NCBI RefSeq assembly: GCF_022376445.1
Contig: NW_025955069.1
Span: 1 to 64,000, forward strand
Direction of reading: 5' to 3'
DNA from: Fomitopsis serialis
Lineage: Eukaryota > Basidiomycota > Agaricomycetes > Polyporales > Fomitopsidaceae
Length of the DNA stretch: 64,000 bases
Below are positions 1 through 11,682 of this stretch, one piece after another. Every line of letters begins with the position of its first letter. The first letter of the stretch is position 1. The translations under genes and the position numbers were made by a program. The notes beneath the pieces were generated by a model. That model made no database searches. It was not told the origin of the DNA and saw only the letters and a program-made list of their open reading frames with translations.

Positions 1-925
1 TTGAGAAAGGCTGTTGACATTGATACATGCATTGACTACAAGAAACATGCACTCCAGCATTTGCCTGAAGGGGCCCTAGAGAGCAACAAGAAGGCTGAAT
101 TGCTTCATGGCCTCAGTCTGGCATATCAATTGAGATGGAATGCCTTGAAAAAACTTGATGATGCAAAGGATGCTGTTGCTGTGCTTCAGCAGGCTGTTGA
201 TCTTACAGTTGGTGATGACAGATTGAAGTATGAAAGGCTCTGTTCCTTGGGCAGTGCATATAAAGAATTGCATCATACTACAATGAGTTTGTCTGATATA
301 GATGCAGCAGTGATGGCTTTTGAAAAAGCACAGAAGATACTCCCTGCAGGGCATAAGGAAAGAGCTACAACTCTTAGGTCCTTTGCCTCAGCTGTACAGC
401 ATAGGTTCCATCAGACAGGTAATGATGCTGATATGGAGAAAACCATTCAGCTGTTGACCAGAGCAGTAGAATTGACACCATCTGGTGATTCTGAGAGATA
501 TAAGTGTGTCCATATGCTAGCACATGCTCATCACAACTACTATGAACACAATGGAGATTTACTCAATATTGAGCAAAGTATCACCTACTTTCAGGAGAGT
601 GTTGAACTTGAGAAGATGTTTGGACATGCATCACATAATGTCAGCCATCTGGGAGATGCGTACAGGCACCGTTTTGAGCACCTAGGGGAAATCTCTGATC
701 TGCATTGTGCAGCTGAAGCATTGGAGAAAGCTGCTGCTGTTTGTTCAGAAGATGATGAGAGACCTGGAATGCTCATGAGCTTGGGAGCTCTCTATCATAC
801 CCTCTTCATTAATACACAGGACTTGGTCAGTCTCCAAAGAGCCATAGAGCTATTTAAGGAATCTGTCTTTACTTCTGTTGGGGGGCACTTGCATGAAGAC
901 AAGACAGCTGGGTTAAATCATCTTG
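1..925 (+). CDS. TPR-CHAT protein, upstream part (interrupted, partial at window edge)
   Basis: The open frame enters from outside the window and is helical repeat protein throughout, with recurring tetratricopeptide-like units (for example LTRAVELTPSGDSERY and LEKAAAVCSEDDERP). The frame is broken at 925 by an LTR element and resumes at 20183; skipping the insertion and one copy of the 5-bp target duplication restores the frame (codons run GLNH-LGSSY). The three coding pieces (1-925, 20183-21432, 21489-22286) sum to 991 codons. The family is a TPR array followed by a CHAT caspase-like protease domain, greatly expanded in agaricomycetes and usually of unknown substrate. The gene is visibly richer in A and T than its neighbours. 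In this haplotype it should make only a truncated product ending a few codons into the LTR. Confidence 0.8.
921..925. repeat. Target-site duplication of the first LTR element, left copy (TCTTG)
   Basis: TCTTG lies directly before the LTR start at 926 and again at 20178-20182 directly after the 3' LTR. A 5-bp duplication is the usual mark of an LTR-retrotransposon integrase. One copy belongs to the host reading frame. Confidence 0.93.
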
Positions 926-1064
926 TGTAACGGATATTCCCGTTACGGTATGTCTTACATTAAATGTTTGTCTTTGTTTGCTCGAGGACTCGTATGGCGC
1001 GCCAGTGCACCTACAAGTCCTCAGCCTTTACCTCGTCACCGCCTTTGTATGCAATCTGTAGACA
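926..1064 (+). repeat. 5' LTR of the first element, left fragment
   Basis: These 139 bp match 19977-20115 of the 3' LTR. The fragment ends at the CA dinucleotide where the Plavaka element inserted; the LTR resumes at 14056. The first bases form an inverted repeat (GTAACGG, 6-base loop, CCGTTAC). Confidence 0.93.
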
Positions 1065-1081
1065 CATCAGGAAACCCACCC
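1065..1081 (+). repeat. Left terminal inverted repeat of the Plavaka element
   Basis: The sequence CATCAGGAAACCCACCC pairs with 14037-14053 at 16 of 17 positions. Just inside lies TGCAAAT-containing sequence that is also found, inverted, inside the right end (TGCATGGGGC region), as expected of subterminal transposase-binding motifs. Confidence 0.92.
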
Positions 1082-1791
1082 TGTGCAAATTGAGGTAATT
1101 TTGCGCAATTTTGTGTAAATGTCCTGGACACCCCATTTTCTTAACCCCCTCATAAATGTTGCACCAATTTCTGCCAAATCGAAGCAAATCGACAATCAAG
1201 TATATTTACTCATTTGTGACCAGCTTTTATACGACTATACCCCTGTATTTATCAGACTACACCACATCAGGTATACATAGGATCGTGCACAACGAGCTAG
1301 CAGACACCTCGGAAGTACCTACTGCTCGTCGAGATTAGCAATGCACTATTCAATTAAGATGTGTGCAGGAGACCCAAAAGGAGAGGAATGCATAGACTTG
1401 CTCGGGTATACGGAGAGGAGAGGTGAGGCATGGCGCATCGCGCAACACTAGAGGTCCATCCCCGCAGTCAGGGGGTCAATGAGGGAATTGGCTGTGGCCT
1501 TACGAGTGCGAGTGGCACTCTTCTTCATATGAATAGTCCTGCAAATGATGATATCAGTCACCTCATTTCGGACGCACATAGCCTCGTAGTCCAACGAACT
1601 TCGCTTCATTGAATATAAGGTTAAGGATCTTATGACGGCCAATCAGATTGATTGGCGAGAGGGCGGCGAGATGGTCCCGGTAAGGCGCCTCCTGTTTAGT
1701 CGAATTGAAACCTTCGTTTTCTTTGAGGGGCTCGCGGGTGCCATGCAGGCCCTCTCCAATTGCTGCGCCAGCCTACAGGATCGAGGTGGAG

Positions 1792-4700
1792 TCAGTGGGT
1801 ATTGTCTAGGGCAGAAATCGGGGCATAGTGCGCACGAAGGTTGCGAGGAGCGCAGCCATTGTCTGCGGGATTTCTCGCTCCATCGCGCCAGGGCCAGTAT
1901 TGATGGACGAGATGAACGCCGAGTCTTCGATGGGGCAGAGTGCTTTGGGTCCGAGGAACAGGATGTTGGCGAGATTGATGATTGGCTCTGCGCAGAATGG
2001 TATGTTGCGCTTGAGCTCGGTATAGCTGCCGTTCTGTGTCGTCCAAGTGAGCATCCGAGTCCAAATGGTCAATGAGGTCATGATCCATACCACGAGTTTA
2101 CCGGGGAATATGAACTGGTCATTGAGGAGCAGCTCCTGGACAGCCGTCTGGAGGGCCTCCGGGTCATTCTCGATGGCCTTGAGGCCATAGCCCTCCCATA
2201 CAGGATCACGACAGGCGCTATACCAGGGTCCACGGATCGAACACATTCTCTTGGCGGGCTGGCGATGTTACATGGGTGCAGTTAGTACTCCGCGCGTGCA
2301 GCAAGATCAATCAGCGAGTCAATGGACTTACCAATGTCAGTAAGCTGAGGACATACGCTGAGTCTTGCAACAGGCGCTGGGCGATTGTACTGTAGTTGGG
2401 GCCGAGGCGCCGCGCACCAGTGATGAATATGTCGAGGAACATTTTGGGCCGCTCGCCGATGTTCGGAAAGGCATTGACAAGTGCCAGAGCTTGCGGCAAC
2501 TCTTGGGCGATGGTCGACTTCAACAGAGTGCGGACCTTGTTTGATTTCTGCGAGTTGAGACCAGCTACCTTATTCCCGTCCTTAAATGTGACTTCCGTAT
2601 CCTCGGGCCAGACGTTCACATGGCTGGCACGCAACAGGCCTCGGGCATCTGTTGCTGATTCATCGTCGTCGTCGTCGTCGTCGCCTGAGATAGTACCATT
2701 GCGAGTTGCCTGGTGTCGCAAAAAATGCATCATCCTCGTGACTACTCGAATCCGAATCCATAGAAGTACAAGCTTACCTGATGTCCCTTCACATTGGTGG
2801 CAGGCCCGGGAATCGATTGCTGACAATGTCGAGGTGATTAGCTCAGCTCTAATATGCACGACTTGGACAGCAGTACGTACGTCGGAAGGAGCCGGTGCGG
2901 TCAGCTACAGCAGTTTGGTAGTGAGTCCGATGGCTTGGGACTACATAGTCAGCTAACAGACATACCTTACGTCGTGGCTTAGGGCGTCCAGTGCGGGACT
3001 TTTCAGGGAATAGGTCAAGTCCCGAGTCTTCGCCACTGCTGATGGACTCGGGGGGTGGCTGTCATTCACATGATAGTCTCAGTCAGCAGCCCGACACCAC
3101 AGTTCGTTGAAGGCATGATAGCTAGAACGCACCCGAGGAAACATTTTGTCCATAGACGTTGAACGCCGCAACTGTCAGATGATTTAGAGCGGTGTTCACG
3201 CCATAACAGTGAAGTTACTTGCCCTTTTCAGGCGCTGGTACAATCGAGGCAATCAGAGGTCGACACGAGCAGAGCTAGAGTCAGCGTTGTGGGACATGGT
3301 GAGTACTGTGTGCGTACCTGGCTGTCGGTCTCGCGGAAGCCTCCCTGCCGCTTGGTCTTCGTCACAGTGACACCTTTCTCGGCAACCACCATGCCAGCCT
3401 GGTTAGATCGCTGCTGCAACAGCCGCTTGGTTACTTCGGCGCAGCGGCCACAAGATAGATCTAGGATGGGAGCACTTACCTGCGTGGTGGAACTGCGTTG
3501 GTTGGAAGACGCGGCCGGCTGAGGGTGCGATGATGACTCATTACGGTGCTCCTCCACACTCGGTGTGTTTTTCTTATCATCTTGTTGACCGTAGTGACGA
3601 CTGGCTGGCAGCTTAGGGCGCTGTGCCCGACGGATGATCATCTCCTGCGCGACGGACTTAGTAGACTATAAGCAGTGCCAAGGACCTGGCGGTATGCGGT
3701 ATGAACGCACGTTCCATTCGCGATGAACCCGTGCCTCCCTAAGGTTCATGGGGTCATCTTCGTCTTCAGCTACCGGACATTCAGCTTCATCTGCGGAGTC
3801 ATTGGCATCGGGATTGCGGGTGGGAGGAGACTCGTATCCAGGGTCTAGGAAGTCAGGCGCATAATCGGACCCTCCGGCCTCTGAGTCTGAGAGTACGCGG
3901 CGGTTGTGCCGGCCTTTCGAGACGACCTTGACTGACTAGAAAATGGGGATCGTAGGCGTGAGAGAAATGTAATTCAACATGCTCAGCGGTCAAAACACGA
4001 TCACGGTACTCACACCTTGCGCCAATTGCTCCGCAACTTTAACGGACTTACGGCTGGATGGTGCGTGCACATCTTGCACACCAAAGTCCTCTTCGCTTTC
4101 AGGCTCGGCACCCGATTTGTATTCTTCATCGTCCGACCTGGACTCGGCCTCAGAGCCTCCACCGCCATCATCACTGGGATCGGCTGCTGCTAGTCTCTCA
4201 CGGTGCTGATCATGATCGAAATCGGTGCGTGCACTTAGCTCGGTGTCGTCCATGCGAGGATCTATGTCAATGTTGAGCCGTTCTCAATGAGCATATCAGT
4301 CTGCCAGTGAAGATCATTGTACGTACCACGACCTATCTCAGGCTCTTGATTGACTGTTCTAGATGCAGATGCCTTCGAATGAGAGGCCTGCGTCAGCGAG
4401 GACTTCGATGGCACATTGGCGGGCACTAGTGGTGGAGGTGCGTTCGCAGTCATCTAAATTATACTACATGATTTGTTGATTGAAGGCATGTACGTACGTT
4501 GGCCTTGGCCCATTCTCATTCGTGCAGCCTTGACTTGCATTGTCATAGTGTCGGCGGCTGATTCTTCGGGTTGGTGTTTCTGGCGAGGCTTCGGCTGCCA
4601 AACTGGAGAGGAATTAGCCTCGATATGGGCTGAACACGGGGCTGGGAATCAAGCACACCTCGGTCCTTGTATGCCTGTGTTTTCGCAGCACGAGGTCCGG

Positions 4701-5189
4701 TGACTATAGAGCGAGTTAGTGACAAGGGTTTAGATGGCAAGCAATACTACGAAGATAACTTGTTGGGTTCGAGACTTCCTGCTCTCGTGCGCGCTCATAT
4801 GCGTCTCTCTCGGCACGCTTCAAGGTCCTCAGCTCTCTCTCCAAGTTAGCCAATCGGTCTGTAGCAACGTTTGAATCGCCTTCTCCTTCGGGGCCCAGGT
4901 CTAGATCAAGGAGTCAGACTGGGACCCATGTTAAATCAAGGTAAGTCGAGCTTCATAGCCTACCTTCAAGCTGGCTGACATTGCTTTCGCCAGCACTGGG
5001 TGCCTCCCGGTTGATGACTCCCCCCGCCGGGAGCGTTTTCTTCTTGCCACGCGAGGCTGGTGCACGCCGGGGTGGCATTGGCTTCACTGTCGACTCTCGA
5101 GCAGGCGTCCTGCAGCGGCTGTGATGTAGCGGCGTTGAGTGGTGGTGGTACCGTCGGGAGGGAGGGACGACACTGGCTGACAAATTCAA
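1792..5189 (-). CDS. Accessory transposon gene, acidic/coiled-coil with a C-terminal domain possibly related to DUF6532
   Basis: Reading the minus strand, a chain of short exons codes for a basic N-terminus (MPPRRAPASRGKKK), a heptad-like coiled coil near 4870-4760 (RLANLERELRTLKRAERD), acidic disordered stretches near 4250-3990 (SDDGGGGSEAESRSDDEEYK) and a conserved-looking C-terminal part at 2860-1806 (KVRTLLKSTIAQELPQALAL, and NDQFIFPGK further on). That architecture resembles the DUF6532 proteins common in agaricomycete transposon-rich regions. The family call is by resemblance only, and the exon boundaries are not fully resolved. It lies entirely inside the Plavaka element and points away from the transposase, so it is probably element cargo or an accessory gene. 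Confidence 0.4.
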
Positions 5190-6694
5190 GCAGGGCTTTT
5201 CACAGGCCCGGGGGGCGGAGGCTCACATGCCGGGCTTGCCCGCCTTGGGGGCAGAGTCAGCCACTACTGCCCTGGCCTTGGAGTGGCGCGATCTCAGTCG
5301 CTCTGGTGTCCAGATCGTCATCTGCCAGTCATCATTGGAACGCAGACTCAGAGCCCCGAGGCTCAGTGGTATCCCGAGTCAGCAAGGGCCGTCTAACATC
5401 CAGGTGAGAAGCACAGTGAGTACGCAGTTACCCTCGCAGCTCCAATATTATCTCTTACAGTCGCGCTGATTATCCTTGGGTCATCTTAGGAAGTTCTACT
5501 CCACGTTATCCCCTCGCAAGACTAGGCCGCCCGCCCGCCCTCTTGTGCTCCTCTTGCTAGCTAGCCCGCTGCGGCACTGCCTTCTCGTGTCCTATCACCT
5601 CCCACCAGCTCATACATTCGCCAGCCACCTACTCGCTCACTCGCTCTCTCCGCACCGCTCGCTTGCTCGCCTGCCATATTGTGCTTTGTTATTTCCCTCT
5701 GTCGATCTTTCGGCCTCATTGATGAAGCTGTCCCAGAAGAGAGGACTCGCCGAGAGGATGGAAGCCACGAACTTGCCATTTCGCGGATGGCGCCAGAGAA
5801 TCCTGGCAAGGCTGCGCCCACCCGACTCAAATTTGGCCGTCATATCGCATGTGTCCCAATTCTTGCTCATCCTTCTCGCCATCCTTCTGGTCCCTGCAAT
5901 AACGAACACGTGCCTCACTGGTATTTATCTCTATGGTCTTGCGACTTCGCCATCTTTCTCGGTGCCTGCAACGCTGGGCGAACAAACGGTGGTCTCGCAG
6001 ACTCTGCTCAGGGTCGGCCTGCGGCTAAACTGCACGACCTCCACACTCGCATTGAACGCAGTCTACGTGTATGGCTATTCCTTCATATGGTCAGCCATTG
6101 TCGGTGCGTACTACGTGTGGCCTTCGTTCGGGGCATACTGGTATTTATGCCGCCATGATGCAGCGTGCTTGGCGTGGCCAGACTTACTGCCTGCGGAGAG
6201 GATCACGAAGTCTATGTTCATGGCAAGGCGGTACAGTCGTCACCATTTCTCAAACGTCCGACTGGATCGACGGAGGCGGCTGCTGGCGGGTGAATCAATG
6301 TACACCATATTTGTCCAGCCTCTGAGTGGCAGAAGCATCCCAATAGGTCATTATCTCATTGCTGATGGTCTCCGAGTCGTCTGTGAGCTGACAATTCAAG
6401 TACCTGTACAGTTGTGTCTGCTGCAACAACGATCCGAGATGTGCGGCGCTTATTGGTCACGAAGGGCGTTCAATCATCGCTCGCTCACTCAGTGCGCATA
6501 TGCGGGATGAAGACACGTGAAGTTTTATCGGATGATCGGAGCATGCAAGACGTCGGAGCTGGCCCCCTTTCCCACTTCATGATGAATGTCTTCCTGCCAG
6601 GTGCGTGACAGTGTCCTTTCTGATAACAGCAATATTATCGTGCTGACGAGAGCTTCAAGGTGGGAGTCAATCTGCAAATCGTCCATTCACATGT
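5190..6694. other. Region between accessory gene and transposase, probably shared upstream DNA
   Basis: A long open plus-strand frame at 5476-6510 shows only low-complexity and hydrophobic stretches, with no domain I recognise and no splice pattern to support it. I regard it as chance or as 5' non-coding DNA of the element. The transposase zinc-finger frame is open back to 6647, so an upstream exon with the true start probably lies here. Confidence 0.3.
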
Positions 6695-9600
6695 ATGGGC
6701 TGTGGAACTATGGGCTTTGAGAATGCGACTGCCTTGTCCCGCCATGTTGCTCGGTCAGCAGATCCACGGTGCGCAGCTAGCATCACTAATGCCACTGATC
6801 TGGCCCGCCAGGAGGCACTCGCTTGTTTGACGCAGCCGCAGACGAGTGTTCGCCACGGACATTGCACTGCGGAAGGATCTTCTCATGGCATGCCGTCGAA
6901 CGCCAGCGCCGACAACCATGAGCCCGCAGGAGCCCAGGATATTGATGACGAAATTCGGCAGGATGACGACCTCGGACATGGTGATAATCCTCAGGCTGGT
7001 GCGCGATCTCCGCGGCCATCATCGAGGAGCTCTTCATCTTCAAGTTCCAGTGAGGAAGAGCGGGACTACGATGTTCCTCCTTCGTCGCCACTGCTCATAC
7101 CCTCGGGTCAACATCGGAGGTCTGCATCACCTGCGGACAGCTCAGGATCTGGTGAGGAAGATGGTATGCTCCTCGAGCAGGAAGAGCTACCCGGCCTTCG
7201 CGGACCGGAAGAAGAGTTCCTCTTCCATGATCCTCATCGTGTCCGCTTTGGTGGTCAAGCAGGTGCTCTCGTCAATGAGCCACTGGCAGCCGATATTGAT
7301 CGGCCAAAGGAAGGGCCGTTTTCTCTCTACGAGGTCGGAATGGCTGAAACGATCTCTGAGGATAACATCTTCGCACCCTTCGCTTCAGAGAGGGAGTGGC
7401 ACATTGCTCAGTGGGCAAAAAAGCGCGGCCCAAGTGCGAGCGCTTTCAACGAGTTCCTTGCAATCGATGGGGTGCGTATGATAGCTCTCATAAATGCCAT
7501 CAACTGGAATGCTGATCATGGTATGGGCCAGGTCCGTGATGCCCTGCAGCTTTCGTTCAAAAACACGAAAGAGCTGAACAAGATAGTTGATTCCTGCCTT
7601 CCGAGCCGCCCCAGATTCGTACGGCATGTACTTGAGGTCGATGGAGAGACATACGACCTTTGGCTGCGAGACATTATGCAGTGCATCCGCGTTCTATTCG
7701 GCTCACCAGATTGGGCTGCAGATATCCTTCTCGTGCCCGAACGACACTATACAGACGAGACCAAGTCAATGCGGGTATACGGCGACATGAATACTGGCGA
7801 ATGGTGGTGGCGATTGCAGGTGACCATGATATTTCCCCCCGCTCTCTACCTCATATTCACGCTATGCCTATATGATAGCACAAAATTGAGGCCAAGCAAC
7901 CGGGCGCCACCATCGTACCACTCATCATTTCGTCCGACAAAACTCAATTGACAATGTTTCGCAATCGCTCGTGCTACCCACTCTATCTAACAATCGGCAA
8001 CATCCCTAAGGCAATACGTCGAAAATCCAGTCGACAGGCGCAACTTCTCATTGGGTATCTTCCTGTCACACGGATCTCACACATCAAGAACGAAGAGACT
8101 CGCCGCCGCGCTATTTCTAACCTCTTCCACGCATGCCTGAAGCAGGCCCTCGCTCCGACTCGCAAGGCTGCCCGTCGTGGAGAGAAGATGTCGTCAGGCG
8201 ATGGCTCTACTCGCCGCTGTCACCCTGTCTTCGCGGCATATATTGGAGATTATCCCGAGATTGTTTGCGTTGCTGGTGTGAAGAATGGCGAATGTCCCGC
8301 GGGAGTGGTAGATCCCAAGTCTATGGGTGAGGCTGTGCCGTGCACGCAGCGCGACCTGAATGCAATCCTGCACGCCCTCACTACGCTCGAGCGGACGGGG
8401 GACCCGGTCGCTCATGTGCACGCCTGCCAGGCTGCAGGGATCAAGCCGATTGCGGACCCATTCTGGAAGGACCTGCCTTACGTGAACGTCTACGTGTCTT
8501 TCCCCCGGATATCCTACATCAGCTTTACCAGGGAATGGTTAAGCATGTCATAGGCTGGACGAAGTCAGCGTACGGCGCACGCATCATTGATGCTCGTTTT
8601 CAATCCCTGCCTCCGAATCATAACCTCCGTCACTTCTCGAAGGGTATCTCACACCTCTCCCGTGTTTCCGGGACTGAACATCAAGACATATGTCGCGTTC
8701 TCCTCGGCACGATCATCGACCTCCGTTTACCTGGTGGGCAAAGTCCCGTGCGACTGGTGCGAGCCGTACGTGCCCTTCTCGACTTTGTGTATCTCGCACA
8801 ACTCCCGGCCCACACTTCCAACACGCTCTCCCAACTCGAGGACTCCCTGGCTCGGTTCCATGCGAACAAGGGTGTTTTCGTGGATCTAGGCATTCGCGAT
8901 CATTTCAACTTCCCTAAACTGCACTCGCTCCAGCACTATGTCAGCGGGATCAAGATGTTCGGCACCGCAGATGGGACTAACACTGCCCAGTCCGAGCATC
9001 TGCACATCTCGCTCGCCAAGGACCCGTGGCGAAAATCGAACAGGAAAGATGAGTACCCGCAGATGACCACCTCAGTTGTCCGGCTTGAGCAGATCCATGC
9101 GCACGCTCTCTACATCGACTGGCGGCTCGCTGGGCGGCCTGATCTGCCGACGACACCTGCTGTTATTCCACACAAACTCCATCAGCATCTCACTCGCTAC
9201 CCCACTCACAGATCACTCTCGTTTTCCACCGTGGAATCGCGCTATGGCGCCCATCGCTTTCAAACAGTACTCAAGGAATTCATCGCGCACTTCAAACATC
9301 CCCATTTGTCTGGACGTCAACTCGCGACCTTCGTATCGGTGTACGATCTGCCATTCCGGTCAGTCTCTGTATGGCACAAAGTCAAGTTCTGGAATCAAGA
9401 CCCCTTCCAGCGAAGGGATGCGCCCGAGACCTTGGACGTGATTCACGCGCGTTCAGCATATCGGGATACTCAAGGTCGCATAGTCGCCGGGCGATTCGAT
9501 ACCGCCCTGGTCAACGAGAAGGGAGACGGCGGGTTTGTTGGGGTCTCAGGTAAGGCTTACCATGCCATCACCAATGCTTCTTGCTGAGTGAAGACATAGG

Positions 9601-9958
9601 TTATCGTGTAGCCCAAGTGCGCGTCATCTTCTCGCTCTCGAAGAAGGCCCACGAGATTGTCTTCAAGAATGAACCCGACGCGCCCTCGCACTTCGTGTAC
9701 CTCGAATGGTTCAGCAGGTTCAAATCGCGCCCCGAAGCGAACCACCTGTTCTATACGGTGAAACGCTCACGCGACGCAGACCAGCAGCGCATAGCAGCAA
9801 TCGTTCCCTTGAAGAATCTGCATCGGAGTGCGCATCTACACCCCAAGTTTGGCCCAGTGAAACCATTGGAGTGGACGAGCAGCAATGTGCTCGAGCTGTG
9901 CGACGTGTTCTACGCTAACTCATTCACAGATAGACACACATATATTACTGTTGTGTAG
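6695..9958 (+). CDS. Plavaka-family transposase (one-base frameshift)
   Basis: The protein begins with a C2H2-like finger (FTCMGCG, then ALSRHVA), an acidic serine-rich linker, and then the conserved Plavaka core. Exon 1 runs to 7819 (ending EWWWRLQ). A second exon from 7879 encodes PLIISSDKTQLTMF, YPLYLTIGNIPK, RQAQLLIGYLPVT, NLFHACLK, MSSGDG and YIGDYPE. After a frame change it continues FPPDILHQLYQGMVKHVIGW and HFNFPKLHSLQHYVSGIKMF, to 9549. The last exon (9600-9958) holds the typical ending (YRVAQVRVIF, HLHPKFGPVKP, NSFTDRHTYITVV). The frame change falls in a run of five C at 8502-8506, where six would keep the frame. As written the gene is broken; with one base restored it looks complete. 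The start is uncertain because the finger frame is open upstream. Confidence 0.85.
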
Positions 9959-11255
9959 AGATCGTTAATGCAATGAGAGTCTCCACTCTTTTATTCATTT
10001 CAGCTGCGAGGCAAGCAAACGTCCCCCGCGAGCCCTAGGCGCTGGCCCGGGGCGCAGCTAAGCGCCCGGCTTAACACCCCTCCTCGTTGCAGCGTGGAAG
10101 ATTAAGACTCCAGCTTTGAGTTCTAGACAGTATCTCGTGTACTCTTGAGAATCGCGCGCAAAATTAACGTCGGGAAACGCAGATGCTCACGCCAGTTCAA
10201 TAGTATGGCAGAGCAAATGCGCCACCGCGACCGGCGCTTCTGGTCTTCAGGCGCGCCGAACGCACACTCGGCGCTAGTGACACTCTCAATGCACCCCCGC
10301 CTTCCACGACTCTGGAGCCCGCCCCTTCGCTGCCTTGCAAGGCCGTCCTTCGCGCTTACCTCTGCTTGCTCGTCCCACGCGTCTCGGCGCGCCCTACCTA
10401 CGCCATGCTCTCGAGGTCGTACTACTCCGCAACCCGGCCGCTCAGGCTGCCTTTGACCCCCTTTGACCCCCTTTCAAGCTCACTTCCAACCGAGGTGCAC
10501 TGCCCTGACCACGCCAGTCCCCGCCCCGCAGCTGGTCCCTCCATCCGGACTCCCCCATTATCGGCCAAGCTTGGTGTGCGCGGGCAGCCCCAGCCTCGAT
10601 TGCCGTGGCGGCCAACTCCCCTCTCTCTGGGCGCCGGATCCGCCATCGTGCAGCAGCGCAGCTGAGGATAATCGCCTGGCATTGCCGACCATTACTCCGT
10701 TGTTAGCACTCACGTCGGCCTCCGCATTCCAGTGGGAGGCGAGCAGCTTGAAAGCCACCGCGCATTCCTCGCACCAGACTCGTCAGTCGCCATTTGCCAC
10801 TGCCCGCCGAATGCTTTCATCGCCACCCTTCACCCATTCCTCGCATTCCTGCAGAGCGCAGCAGCAGGGAGCCTGGCTGAGACGCACGGCGCCCGGCTTG
10901 AACACTTGCCTTTACACTCACCCCGCTCTCCTGGTGCATCCACTCCCGCTGATCTTGCTCGTGCCCTCATCTTCGCGCATCTGCTCTCGCCAGTGCCTGC
11001 CCTCCCTCGCGCCCTCCAGGGCCTTCTCGCGCTGGCGTCTTCTTCTCGCGCTCACACCCTCCACCTCGCACTCGCGGCGCCCGTCTTGCGCTCGGCCACG
11101 CCCTCGCCCTTACTCATGCCTGCGCCATCGATTGGAATTGGCGGATCAAATTTGCGCTTGCGTCTCCTGGCTAAGTCCCGCGGTCGCCTCGAGGGCATCT
11201 TACTGTGCGTAGTCTTTCTTTTCTGCCTTGTACCTTCTTCTGACGGTTCTGCATA

Positions 11256-11682
11256 GAAAACTATACGATCGACTCAAAACGGCGAGGCTAACAAGGTGAA
11301 GAACCAGATCAGTGGCGAGTACGGCGCCGTTCCCCAGACCGATGCTTACTACCGCGACCACAGCATCAAGTGGGTCGTCATCGGTGACCACAACTACCTT
11401 GAGGGTTAATCGCGTGAGTATGCCGCTGTCGAGCCCCGCTTCCTCGGCAGTATGGCTGCCATCACCTGCTCGTTCGCCCGTATCCACGACACGAACCTGA
11501 AGAAGCAGGGCATGCTCGCGCTCACGTTCGCCGACTCCGAGGACTACGAGAAGGTCCGCCCTCAGGACCGCGTCGCGCTCGAGTTGTTCGCGCCTGGTAG
11601 ATCCCACGCTCGTGCTCTAGCCCAGTGACGGATCCAAGGAGGAGCTCTCGCTCACGAACAGCCTCCACGACGGAATCATCGA
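11256..11682 (+). pseudogene. Captured aconitase gene fragment
   Basis: The plus strand reads clear C-terminal aconitase sequence: NKVKNQISGEYGAVPQTDAY, HSIKWVVIGDHNYLEG, a TAA stop where aconitases have serine (EG-S-SRE), then [33 protein letters not shown] and [18 protein letters not shown]. After a frame change, DGSKEELSLTNSLHDGIIE resembles the last aconitase strand and helix. This is the swivel domain (domain 4) only; the iron-sulfur cluster domains are absent. It lies inside the transposon, so it was most likely copied from a host gene, as in Pack-CACTA elements of plants. The in-frame stop and frame change show that it is not functional. Confidence 0.85.

Noticed and set aside
5476..6510. 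Long open plus-strand frame of 344 codons
   Set aside because: Low-complexity and hydrophobic runs, no domain, competing frames of similar length; more likely non-coding transposon DNA.
11200..11607. Minus-strand open frame of 135 codons
   Set aside because: It is the antisense shadow of the aconitase fragment, which explains the sequence far better.
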